Shown piece after piece: positions 45,121 through 52,156 of a stretch of 52,156 bases of DNA. Origin of the DNA: Desulfonatronospira sp. (GTDB taxonomy: Bacteria; Desulfobacterota; Desulfovibrionia; Desulfovibrionales; Desulfonatronovibrionaceae); assembly GCA_003553695.1 (NCBI GenBank), contig PWFB01000048.1, forward strand, positions 1 to 52,156. The letters are read 5' to 3'. The notes under the pieces are model-generated. The model saw nothing but the letters and a program-made list of their open reading frames with translations, was not told the origin of the DNA and did no database searches. Both the position numbers and the translations under genes were made by a program. Positions within the stretch are counted from its first letter, which is position 1. Every line of letters begins with the position of its first letter.

Positions 45121-46599
45121 CTACTCTGCCTCTGCAGGGCAAGGTTCGAAAACCTTGCGCCATAGTTTGCTTACGGCCCTCTGAATTTCCCCGCTGTCGC
45201 TGAATTCCTGTCTGACCCCCCGGATTTCCTGGTAGTCCTCGTGGCCTTTGCCTGCCACCAGCAGGGCCTCGCCCTGGGCCAGCATGGACACAGCCTTTTG
45301 TATGGCCAGTCTGCGGTCCGGCTCCACCTTAACGCAGGGATGATCTGCCAGTCCGGGAAGAATATCCTCAATAATGCTGCCGGGGTCCTCGAACCTGGGA
45401 TTGTCCGAGGTGAGAAAGACTGCGTCGGCATGTGCGGCCACCGCCCGGGCCATCTCCGGGCGTTTGCCCCGGTCCCGGTCACCGCCGCACCCGAAAAGTA
45501 CAGTCAGCCTGCTGAAAGACAGCTTTTTCAGGGCCAGGCATACATTTTCCAGGGCGTCCGGGGTATGGGCATAATCAACGTAAATATTCATCCCTTCAGG
45601 GGCGGGCACCTTTTCCAGGCGGCCCGGGATGGGGGGGAGGTCTTTTAGGCACTGAAAGCTTTCCGGCTCCAGGCCCAGGCAAAGCCCGGCCCCCTGGGCG
45701 GCCAGGAGGTTCTGGGCGTTGTGGCTTCCCGGCAGGCTGCAGGAGCTGCTCCAGGACCTATCCTGGTAGCTGCACTCAAGGTCCAGTCCCCTGGCAGTAC
45801 TCTGCACCAGGCGACCCTGAAGTTCTGGAGCAAATTTTCCTTGCAGGCCGTAGCCCAGTACCAGGGGGGCTTGCCTGGCCAGTTCCCGGCCATGGGGGTC
45901 ATCTAAGTTTATTACGCTGCCGAGAAAGTTTCGGGGGTTGGATGGCCAGAAAAGCTTTTTCTTGGCCTGGAAGTAGTCCTCAATATCTCTATGATAGTCC
46001 AGATGATCCCGGGAAAGATTAGTAAAGACAGCCACATGAATATCAATGCCAGCCAGGCGCTGCTGGTCCAGGGCGTGAGAGGATGCTTCCAGGCAGACCA
46101 CCTGAACCCCGCCGGCCTGCATTCGAGCCAGCATGCGGTGCATTTCCAGGCAGTCCGGGGTGGTGGTTGAGGCTTTGAGCACTGTCCCGGGCCAGCGGTA
46201 GTTAACCGTTCCCAGGACTCCGGTTTTGTATCCGTTGCTGGAGAAAATGTGCTCCAGAATATAACTGGTGGTGGTCTTGCCGTTGGTTCCGGTAATGCCC
46301 ACTACCTGCATGCTCAGCCTGTCGGTTCCAAAGTGGGCCCTAGCCATTTCGCCCAGGGCCAGGGCGGGATGGTCATGATGAAACACCCGGTCCTGCCCGG
46401 CAGGTTCCCCGCAAGCCACGACAAGGGCCGCTCCCCTGTCCAGGGCCTCGGGGATATATCTGTTGCCGTGGACCCTGGTTCCGGGCAGGGCAACAAATAT
46501 GTCCCCGGGGTTTACCAAGCGCGAGTCGCTTCGCACCTGTCTGCCCTGCCGGGCTTCGCTTATGATCTCATGCCAGCTTTTCATTTTATCTTTTATCAT
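45121..46599 (-). CDS. murE: UDP-MurNAc-L-Ala-D-Glu:meso-diaminopimelate ligase
   Basis: A 492-residue Mur ligase for the third peptide residue. VVGITGTNGKTTTSYILEHI is the ATP loop. The amino-acid specificity motif reads DNPR (SDNPRFEDP), which selects meso-diaminopimelate rather than lysine, as expected for a Gram-negative wall. The ATG at 46599 overlaps the ftsI stop as ATGA. A TTG further upstream would extend the protein by 4 residues but lies within ftsI. Confidence 0.96.
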   Translation of the reverse strand: MIKDKMKSWHEIISEARQGRQVRSDSRLVNPGDIFVALPGTRVHGNRYIPEALDRGAALVVACGEPAGQDRVFHHDHPALALGEMARAHFGTDRLSMQVVGITGTNGKTTTSYILEHIFSSNGYKTGVLGTVNYRWPGTVLKASTTTPDCLEMHRMLARMQAGGVQVVCLEASSHALDQQRLAGIDIHVAVFTNLSRDHLDYHRDIEDYFQAKKKLFWPSNPRNFLGSVINLDDPHGRELARQAPLVLGYGLQGKFAPELQGRLVQSTARGLDLECSYQDRSWSSSCSLPGSHNAQNLLAAQGAGLCLGLEPESFQCLKDLPPIPGRLEKVPAPEGMNIYVDYAHTPDALENVCLALKKLSFSRLTVLFGCGGDRDRGKRPEMARAVAAHADAVFLTSDNPRFEDPGSIIEDILPGLADHPCVKVEPDRRLAIQKAVSMLAQGEALLVAGKGHEDYQEIRGVRQEFSDSGEIQRAVSKLWRKVFEPCPAEAE

Positions 46600-48560
46600 G
46601 ACCCCGAGCAAAGTTTGAGGGTGATCTGCTTCTCTTCACTGTCCCAGTTGCTGCCTGGAGAGGGGCTTTGCTCATGGACTTTGACCCCGGTACCTTCAAT
46701 CCTGGGGTCGATGCCTGCCTGGATAAGGCTTTCTACAGCCAGACGCAGGGGGGTCCCGCGCAGATCGGGCACGCTGGAGATGTCCACTTCCCTGGTCTGC
46801 CTGGGGGTTATACTGAACCGGCCGGTTTCCCCGGTGTATGCATCTGTAGCTGGGCCGGATCCATCCAGGGCCAGTGTGCGCAGGCCCTGACCCTTCTGCG
46901 AGGAAAGCAGTCTTCCGCCAATGCGTTGAAACGCAGGGGCAGCAACCAGCCCGCCATAATAGGGGTTTTCGGGTTCATCCACCAGTACCATTATCATGTA
47001 CTCCGGCTCCATTGCCGGCAAGAATCCCACAAAGGAGGCCACATATTTATCACTGTATCCTCCCTTGGGAGAGGCCTTCTGGGCGGTCCCGGTCTTACCT
47101 CCCACTTCTATGCCGCTGATCCTGGCCCGGGTTCCGGTGCCATCTCGCTCCACAGAGTCGCGCATCATGGCCAGTACATCCCGGCTCACTTCCCTGGAAA
47201 AAACTCTTTGCTGCGATGAAACAGGACTGCTGTTTTCCTGCAGGATGTTCAGGTCCGTGTAAATCCCGTGGTTGCCCAGGGTGGCGTAGGCCCTGGCCAG
47301 CTGAAGAAAAGAGGTGGCCATGCCCTGCCCGAAGGAAATGGTGGCCAGGTCCATGTTGCTCCAGGTGCCGGGCGGGCGCAGCAGTCCCCGGCTCTGACCG
47401 GGGACCTGGACTCCGGTAGGCTGATCCAGCCCCAGCCTGGTTAAATAACTGTGCAGGTCTCCGGGACCCAGGTCCATGCCCACCTTGGCAGCACCTATGT
47501 TGCTGGAGTAACGCAGGATCCTGTTAACGGTAAGCCAGCCGTACTCTCTGACGTCCTTGATCTGATTGTTGCCCAGCCTCCATTGACCCTGTTCACAGTA
47601 ATACAGCGAGTCGCCCCGGGCCACGTTTTCCTCCAGGGCAGCGGCCACAAGAAAAGGTTTCAGGGTGGAGCCCGGCTCAATGAGGTCGGTTGCGCCACGA
47701 TTGCGCCAGATATCAGGACTTGAGGCGCGGTAATTATTGGGATTGAAAAAAGGGTAGTTGGCCCAGGCAAGGATATCCCCAGTGGGCACGTGTACCACCA
47801 TGGCTACACCCCTCTGGCCGCTGTTTTCTTTCACGGCATCGGCCAGGGTCTGTTCTACGTAAAACTGTATCCTGGAGTCGATGGTCAGGTAAATGTCTTC
47901 ACCGTCCACCTGCTGGTGGGGTTGTCTGGGCATCAGGCTGAACCTCTGCCCGGAAGCATCTCTTTGCATGACCATGACCATTTCCGCTCCGCTGAGCCTC
48001 TCATCCAGAGATTTTTCCAGCCCTTCCAGGCCGGTATTGTCAATGCCTACAAATCCTAAGACCTGTCCCAGCATATGTTTCTGGGGATAAACCCGGCTGT
48101 GCTCGTCCATAATAAAAACACCGGGAATATCTGCAGAGGCCACTTCATGGGCCACCCGGTCGCTTATTTTCCTGTCCAGCCAGACAAAACTGCTTTTACG
48201 GCCAAGCCTGACCCGGATGGAAGCGGGATCAACATTAAGTATCCGGCCCAGCTCATCTGCCTGGAAGTGAATATCGTCCATCAAAAAAGGATTGGCATAC
48301 ACGGACTTACTGCGTACGCTCTGGGCCAGGACCCGGCCGTCGCGGTCGAATATTTCGCCCCTTTTGCCCATGATCTTTTCCTGGCTGAAATATTGTCTGC
48401 TGGCCTGCTCAGCCAGTTCCTGGCCCTGAAGGACCTGTACCTGCAGGGTTCGGGCCCACAGAGCACCCCAGAAAATAAAACAAAAAGCAAGTACCAGGCC
48501 TATCTTGGCTCTGCTGTACTCTCTAGTTTCTTTTCCTTGGTGCTTTCTGGATTTGACCAT
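46596..48560 (-). CDS. ftsI: Septal transpeptidase FtsI (PBP3) with PASTA domain
   Basis: A 654-residue class B penicillin-binding protein. One N-terminal membrane helix (about 20-40) is followed by a pedestal domain. The catalytic triad of motifs is STLK near residue 297 (EPGSTLKPFLV), SSN near 352 (YSSNIGAAK) and KTGT near 488 (GGKTGTAQ). A C-terminal PASTA domain (about 590-650, SVPDLRGTPLRLAVESLIQA) is present, unlike in E. coli FtsI. It works with FtsW. It follows ftsL and overlaps murE by 4 bases. Confidence 0.96.
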   Translation of the reverse strand: MVKSRKHQGKETREYSRAKIGLVLAFCFIFWGALWARTLQVQVLQGQELAEQASRQYFSQEKIMGKRGEIFDRDGRVLAQSVRSKSVYANPFLMDDIHFQADELGRILNVDPASIRVRLGRKSSFVWLDRKISDRVAHEVASADIPGVFIMDEHSRVYPQKHMLGQVLGFVGIDNTGLEGLEKSLDERLSGAEMVMVMQRDASGQRFSLMPRQPHQQVDGEDIYLTIDSRIQFYVEQTLADAVKENSGQRGVAMVVHVPTGDILAWANYPFFNPNNYRASSPDIWRNRGATDLIEPGSTLKPFLVAAALEENVARGDSLYYCEQGQWRLGNNQIKDVREYGWLTVNRILRYSSNIGAAKVGMDLGPGDLHSYLTRLGLDQPTGVQVPGQSRGLLRPPGTWSNMDLATISFGQGMATSFLQLARAYATLGNHGIYTDLNILQENSSPVSSQQRVFSREVSRDVLAMMRDSVERDGTGTRARISGIEVGGKTGTAQKASPKGGYSDKYVASFVGFLPAMEPEYMIMVLVDEPENPYYGGLVAAPAFQRIGGRLLSSQKGQGLRTLALDGSGPATDAYTGETGRFSITPRQTREVDISSVPDLRGTPLRLAVESLIQAGIDPRIEGTGVKVHEQSPSPGSNWDSEEKQITLKLCSGS

Positions 48561-48563
48561 GAC

Positions 48564-48848
48564 TTAATTCCTGATTTTGCGGACCTGTTCATCACCGGGC
48601 TTGGATAGACCGTGTTCACGGCCGAATTCCCTGAGCCTGTAGGGAGAAAGGAGGTTATTACGTTCTATGGACAGTTTGGTACGCAGTTCCCTGTTTTCCC
48701 GGTTTTCTTCCTGGAGCCTTTCCATGCGGTAGGCCAGATCCACCCGCTCCACTGTAACCCAGACCTTGGCCAGCCCCAGAACAAATGTCACCAGTAGCAT
48801 AAAAGCCAGCCACTTGTAATTCCCGGTTTTTTTTTCTTTCTTTCCCAT
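48564..48848 (-). CDS. ftsL: Cell division protein FtsL
   Basis: A 94-residue bitopic protein: Lys-rich N-terminus, one helix at about 12-30 (KWLAFMLLVTFVLGLAKVWV) and a coiled coil (about 33-68) ending in LREFGREHGLSKP, the conserved LR-x-x-A/E-x-x-x-G-x-x-P-type end. FtsL pairs with FtsB and activates FtsW-FtsI. Sequence is weakly conserved; position between rsmH and ftsI is decisive. Confidence 0.88.
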   Translation of the reverse strand: MGKKEKKTGNYKWLAFMLLVTFVLGLAKVWVTVERVDLAYRMERLQEENRENRELRTKLSIERNNLLSPYRLREFGREHGLSKPGDEQVRKIRN

Positions 48849-48852
48849 GCTC

Positions 48853-49821
48853 CTAAACCTTTTGAGCCGCTCTCAATTTGGCGCTTCTGCTCCTGGGATT
48901 GCGGCTTATTTCTTTTTCCGATGCGGTCAGGGGCTTTTTGGTTAAAATTTCCAGGGTTTTCCTGTGGCTGCAACTGCATACCGGCGACCTTGGGGGACAG
49001 ATGCAGTCGGACGCCTGTCTGCGCAGATATTGCTTGACCATCCTGTCTTCCAGGGAGTGAAAGGAGATTATCACCAGCCTTGCCCCGGGTCTGAGCCAGG
49101 GGGCGATTTTTTCCAGAAAACCCTGCAGGCTCTCCAGTTCTTTGTTTGTGGCCATGCGCAGGGCCTGAAAGGTTTTGGTGGCCGGGTGATTCCTGGCGGC
49201 CCGACGTCTCTGGGCGGGGTAGGCCTGCTCCACAATGCTGGCCAGTTCCAGAGTGGAATTTATGGTTTTTTTTTCTCTGGCCTGGATTATGGCCCTGGCT
49301 ATTCTGGGAGCCATGGGTTCTTCGCCCAGTTCATAGATTATTGTTTTCAGACTGGAAAAAGATGCGTTCTGCACCAGACTGGATGCCGGGGGAAAACCCT
49401 GGGCCCGGCCCATGCGCATGTCCAGGGGTCCATCCTGAATAAAGCTGAATCCTCTTTCCTTTTTATCCAGCTGCAGGGAGGACATACCCAGGTCTAAAAG
49501 GGCACCGTCCAGGCAGGGCCACTGCAGTTCCTGGACATGCTCTTCAAAGTGGTGAAAAGCATCCTGGACCAGGTGGATGCTGTCCTGGTATTTTTCCAGG
49601 TTTTCTGAGGCCAGTTGCAGAGCTTCCCTGTCCATGTCCATGCCTAGGATACTGCACTGTCCTTTGCAGGCTCTAAGTATTTCCAGGGTATGTCCACCCA
49701 GGCCCAGAGTGCCGTCCAAGTAACGGCCTCCAGGGGCAGGGATCAGAAAATCCATGACTTCCTCAAGCATCACCGGCTGATGGGTATAGTCTGATAATTC
49801 CTGAGCCTGCACGGATATCAC
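48853..49821 (-). CDS. rsmH: 16S rRNA (cytosine1402-N4)-methyltransferase RsmH
   Basis: A 322-residue SAM methyltransferase (formerly MraW) that modifies C1402 in the ribosomal P site. Motifs: HQPVMLEEVMDFL, YLDGTLGLGGHTLEIL for SAM binding, LDLGMSSLQLDKKERGFSF, FQALRMATNKELESLQGFL and ARLVIISFHSLEDRMVKQYL. The start is a GTG preceded closely by AAAGGA. Near its C-terminus are paired Cys (CICPPRSPVCSC) as in many homologues. Confidence 0.96.
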   Translation of the reverse strand: MISVQAQELSDYTHQPVMLEEVMDFLIPAPGGRYLDGTLGLGGHTLEILRACKGQCSILGMDMDREALQLASENLEKYQDSIHLVQDAFHHFEEHVQELQWPCLDGALLDLGMSSLQLDKKERGFSFIQDGPLDMRMGRAQGFPPASSLVQNASFSSLKTIIYELGEEPMAPRIARAIIQAREKKTINSTLELASIVEQAYPAQRRRAARNHPATKTFQALRMATNKELESLQGFLEKIAPWLRPGARLVIISFHSLEDRMVKQYLRRQASDCICPPRSPVCSCSHRKTLEILTKKPLTASEKEISRNPRSRSAKLRAAQKV

Positions 49822-49867
49822 CCGTCCTTTAGGTTTCTGGGCGCCTCGGTGGTAACCAGGTGCAATT

Positions 49868-50323
49868 TTAAAACCTGAGTTCGAATCCGTTTTCCACCAG
49901 GGAATCCATTATGCCTTCAAAATCCTGCTCCATCTTTTTGCGCTGCATCTCGAAACGCTCCAAGTCCCATATCTCGAATTTTCTTCCCACTCCGGCAAGG
50001 ATGACTTCCCTGTTTATGCCTGCGTATGAGCGCAGATAAGGCGGTACAAGGATGCGGCCCTGTTTATCCAGGTTGACCTCAGTAGCCCCGGAAATAAAAA
50101 AGCGGGGGAAATCCCTGAATTTGCGATTAGCCATATTTAACTGGTTAAAACTCTGTTCAATCCGTTCCCATTCAGGTAAAGGATAGCCTACGGCACAGCC
50201 GTCAAAGTTGGTAAGCATTATCTGCCCCTCTGGAGAGTGCTCCAGGATCGTTTCCCTGAATTCGGGGGGCAGCATGAGCCTTCCCTTGGGGTCTATGCTT
50301 CTCTGGGTGTGTCCTCTGAACAT
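49868..50323 (-). CDS. mraZ: Transcriptional regulator MraZ
   Basis: A 151-residue protein with two AbrB-like MraZ domains: FRGHTQRSIDPKGRLMLPPE (about 2-21) and VNLDKQGRILVPPYLRSYAG (about 83-102). MraZ forms a ring-shaped oligomer and represses the dcw promoter. It is the first gene of the cluster, and the matching DNA boxes lie 10-34 bases upstream of its start codon. There is no strong Shine-Dalgarno, so translation may be weak. Confidence 0.96.
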   Translation of the reverse strand: MFRGHTQRSIDPKGRLMLPPEFRETILEHSPEGQIMLTNFDGCAVGYPLPEWERIEQSFNQLNMANRKFRDFPRFFISGATEVNLDKQGRILVPPYLRSYAGINREVILAGVGRKFEIWDLERFEMQRKKMEQDFEGIMDSLVENGFELRF

Positions 50324-50332
50324 AATTGTCTA

Positions 50333-50357
50333 ACCACTATTTACCACTATTTACCAC
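50333..50357 (-). promoter_or_regulatory. Three MraZ-binding boxes
   Basis: On the minus strand GTGGT occurs three times (50357-50353, 50347-50343, 50337-50333), with starts exactly 10 bp apart; the first two spacers are identical (AAATA). Known MraZ operators are three or four TGGG-type boxes with 5-bp spacers in front of mraZ, so this is a clear match in design with GTGGT in place of GTGGG. Confidence 0.8.
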
Positions 50358-50376
50358 CTTGTTTTTTTTCAGGCAA
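50348..50376 (-). promoter_or_regulatory. Candidate mraZ (dcw) promoter
   Basis: TTGCCT (50376-50371), a 17-base spacer and TAAATA (50353-50348) fit a weak sigma-70 promoter whose -10 lies across the MraZ boxes. This would let MraZ block RNA polymerase. A perfect TATAAT also occurs farther upstream (50456-50451), but without a good -35. Confidence 0.35.
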
Positions 50377-50481
50377 GAAAAATTAGTAAAAAAAATGAAA
50401 TTTTTAGGCCTGTTCAGCTTGATTTTAAGTGCCTTTTTAGTTAACTATTGATTATATTTGAATTTTAAAATTTAAATTTTT

Positions 50482-50499
50482 TTTTGCATTGTTGCAAAA
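50482..50499. promoter_or_regulatory. Dyad upstream of pyk promoter
   Basis: TTTTGCATTGTTGCAAAA is a perfect 7-4-7 inverted repeat lying 8 bases before the pyk -35 element. The position suits an activator or redox-type regulator site. Its shape resembles Rex-like dyads, but it does not match the Rex consensus TTGTGAA-N4-TTCACAA exactly, so the regulator is unknown. Confidence 0.4.
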
Positions 50500-50507
50500 T
50501 TGATCCA

Positions 50508-50536
50508 GTGACCTGTAAAAGGCACCCAATTATAAA
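50508..50536 (+). promoter_or_regulatory. Candidate pyk promoter
   Basis: GTGACC (50508-50513), 17 bases, and TATAAA (50531-50536) form a good sigma-70 promoter with the right spacing. It points away from mraZ. The predicted leader to the pyk start at 50587 is about 44 bases. Confidence 0.6.
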
Positions 50537-50586
50537 GTACAACCTCCCGGATTTTAATTTTGCGGGTGAAAAAAAGGACTGAACAA

Positions 50587-51993
50587 ATGCATACCAAGAT
50601 CATTGCCACCATCGGACCTGCCTGCAAGGACAGGTATATGATCAAAAGACTGGTGGAGCAGGGAGTGCGGATTTTCCGGCTCAACTTTTCCCACGGAAGT
50701 GCCGGGGATTTTGAGCATATCATTAGAGATATTCGCAGCGTGGAGGATGAGCTTCAGCATGGAATAACCATAATGCAGGACTTGTCCGGCCCCAAAATAA
50801 GGGCAGGGAAGCTCAAGGAGTCTCCCCTGAGCATAAATGTAGGAGATGAAATCTTCATGGGTCCTTCGGATTACATGGACAGGCATGACCCGTATCTGCC
50901 TTTCGACCACAAGGAGATCATCAAGGATCTGAAAGCGGGGGATGAGGTCCGGGTCAGCGACGGCGGCCTAAGCTTTGAAATCATGGAAAAAAGAGGACAG
51001 GTGCTCAAACTCAGGTCTGAAAACAGTGGAATTATTACCTCGCGCAAGGGCATAAATTTTCCTGGTCTCAAGGCCTCCATCGCAGCCCTGACCACCAAGG
51101 ACCGCGAAGACCTGGCCGCCGGCCTGGACCTGGGCATAGACGCGGTGGCCATGTCCTTTGTTCAGTGCCCGGAAGACGTCTCCAGCGCCAAGCATGTCAT
51201 AGAGAAAAAAGGCCGCTGGATCCCGGTTATTGCCAAACTGGAAAGGCAGGTGGCGGTAAACCGTCTGGAAGAGATTCTAAGAATAGCCGATGGAATTATG
51301 GTGGCCAGGGGAGATCTGGGTCTGGAATGTCCACTTTCTTCAGTGCCGACTTTGCAAAAAAGGATCATCGCTGCGTGCAACCAGTCGGCCAAGCCGGTGA
51401 TTGTAGCCACTCAGATGCTTCTTTCCATGGTCAGCAACCCCATGCCCACCCGGGCAGAGACCACGGACGTGGCCAATGCCGTTCTGGACGGGACCGATTG
51501 CCTAATGCTCTCGGAAGAAACCGCCATCGGAGAGTACCCGGTTCAGGCGGTGGGTTACATGCGTGAGATAGCCGAGGAAGCGGAAAAATTTTTTTTCGAA
51601 CTGGGCACAAGCCCTCTGGAGCCCAAAAAGCAGGTTTCGGAAAACTTCATCGGATACAATGCCTGTCTTCTGGCTGAAAAAATCAGCGCCAAAGCCCTGG
51701 TGGCGCACACCGATTCCGGGGCAACGGTAAGACTCATCAGTTCCTGCAGGCCCAGGCAGACCATTTTCGGTTTGAGTCCCAGATGGGACACCCAGAAGTT
51801 CATGAATTTTTCCTGGGGAGTGGTGCCGGTGCATATACCTGAAGTACCCCATGATCATCTGCAGCGCACAGAGAAGTTCGTAGAGGATTTTTCAGGCTTC
51901 ATGAGCGGGGAGGACCTGATTATTACTGCCGGTCATCCCAAGGCCGGGGTGGAAAGTTCCCCCACCAATTTGTTAAAAATATACAAAAAATAG
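50587..51993 (+). CDS. pyk: Pyruvate kinase
   Basis: A 468-residue enzyme that converts phosphoenolpyruvate and ADP to pyruvate and ATP. It starts MHTKIIATIGPACKDRYMIK; RLNFSHGS, DLSGPKIRAG, VIAKLERQVAVNRLEEILRI, MVARGDLGLECPL and the active-site loop VIVATQMLLSM are typical. The ATG at 50587 lies 8 bases after AAGGA; an in-frame TTG upstream is ignored. The C-terminal domain (about 345-468) is slightly short. Divergent from mraZ, so it shares the intergenic region. Confidence 0.95.
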   Translation: MHTKIIATIGPACKDRYMIKRLVEQGVRIFRLNFSHGSAGDFEHIIRDIRSVEDELQHGITIMQDLSGPKIRAGKLKESPLSINVGDEIFMGPSDYMDRHDPYLPFDHKEIIKDLKAGDEVRVSDGGLSFEIMEKRGQVLKLRSENSGIITSRKGINFPGLKASIAALTTKDREDLAAGLDLGIDAVAMSFVQCPEDVSSAKHVIEKKGRWIPVIAKLERQVAVNRLEEILRIADGIMVARGDLGLECPLSSVPTLQKRIIAACNQSAKPVIVATQMLLSMVSNPMPTRAETTDVANAVLDGTDCLMLSEETAIGEYPVQAVGYMREIAEEAEKFFFELGTSPLEPKKQVSENFIGYNACLLAEKISAKALVAHTDSGATVRLISSCRPRQTIFGLSPRWDTQKFMNFSWGVVPVHIPEVPHDHLQRTEKFVEDFSGFMSGEDLIITAGHPKAGVESSPTNLLKIYKK

Positions 51994-52028
51994 GGTGAGT
52001 TATACCTGCAGGGCAACCTGTAATGTAA

Positions 52029-52079
52029 CTGTTCGCCATAATTAAATGAGCTACAGTGGTCCGGAAATTCGGCAAACAG
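52029..52079. repeat. Imperfect inverted repeat at the right edge
   Basis: CTGTTCGCC (52029-52037) and GGCAAACAG (52071-52079) pair in 8 of 9 positions across a 33-base interior. The 160 bases after pyk hold no convincing gene. A frame on the minus strand over this area has no family resemblance I can name. It may be the edge of a dispersed repeat or a weak transcription signal; the window ends too soon to tell. Confidence 0.3.
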
Positions 52080-52156
52080 GACGTAAAAACTCGCTCCAAG
52101 GCAGCGTAAATCAAAACCTCTTCAAGTTTTTTCAGCCAGAACATCTTCAACTATAT

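Noticed and set aside
51923-52150. 75-residue minus-strand frame at the right edge
   Set aside because: It overlaps the end of pyk and has no recognised family; the window ends before any neighbour could support it.

Overview
The window looks like a chromosomal segment of a sulfate-reducing deltaproteobacterium (Desulfobacterota, order Desulfovibrionales), possibly one of the salt- or alkali-tolerant lineages. The evidence is a HmcB/HmcC/HmcD-type redox module, a LysR regulator of the kind linked to selenium metabolism in Desulfovibrio relatives, and zinc-ribbon (C+) forms of several ribosomal proteins. The species cannot be named from sequence alone. No rRNA, tRNA, CRISPR array, insertion sequence or prophage was seen.

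Region 1 (1-14660, + strand) is the S10-spc-alpha ribosomal superoperon: the 3' end of tuf, then rpsJ-rplC-rplD-rplW-rplB-rpsS-rplV-rpsC-rplP-rpmC-rpsQ, a 180-bp spacer, rplN-rplX-rplE-rpsZ-rpsH-rplF-rplR-rpsE-rpmD-rplO-secY-map-rpmJ-rpsM-rpsK-rpsD-rpoA-rplQ, and a strong terminator. adk and infA are not between secY and rpmJ. L17 carries an unusual acidic tail of about 90 residues.

Region 2 (14661-33250) is an accessory mosaic. On the + strand are a LysR regulator and a FemAB-like aminoacyltransferase. Convergent to them is a compact respiratory operon on the - strand: hmcB, hmcC, a 41-residue hmcD-like gene, and a small two-helix protein with a superinfection-immunity (T4 Imm-like) domain. 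hmcA, hmcE and hmcF are not present here. The operon has its own promoter, an inverted repeat over the -10 region and a long leader hairpin. Next come an ABC-F ATPase, dnaE, a LUD-domain protein, a Cys-rich small protein, an outer-membrane barrel protein, an Old-Yellow-Enzyme-type oxidoreductase that keeps a 4Fe-4S motif but lacks the C-terminal domains, a methyltransferase, an M23 endopeptidase, a small conserved protein and a radical SAM protein.

Region 3 (33422-50376, - strand) is a complete dcw cell-wall/division cluster in the order mraZ-rsmH-ftsL-ftsI-murE-murF-mraY-murD-ftsW-murG-murC-murB-ftsQ-ftsA-ftsZ. Nearly all genes touch or overlap. Three GTGGT boxes spaced exactly 10 bp lie in front of mraZ, as expected for MraZ autoregulation. 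ddl is absent. Divergent from mraZ is pyk (pyruvate kinase), with a good promoter and an upstream dyad. The right edge ends in non-coding sequence with an imperfect inverted repeat.

The best candidate for something undescribed is the reduced Hmc-type operon with its superinfection-immunity-domain subunit (16849-19867). It looks like a membrane quinone or electron-transfer module that has swapped its usual cytochrome and cytoplasmic partners for a new small membrane protein.
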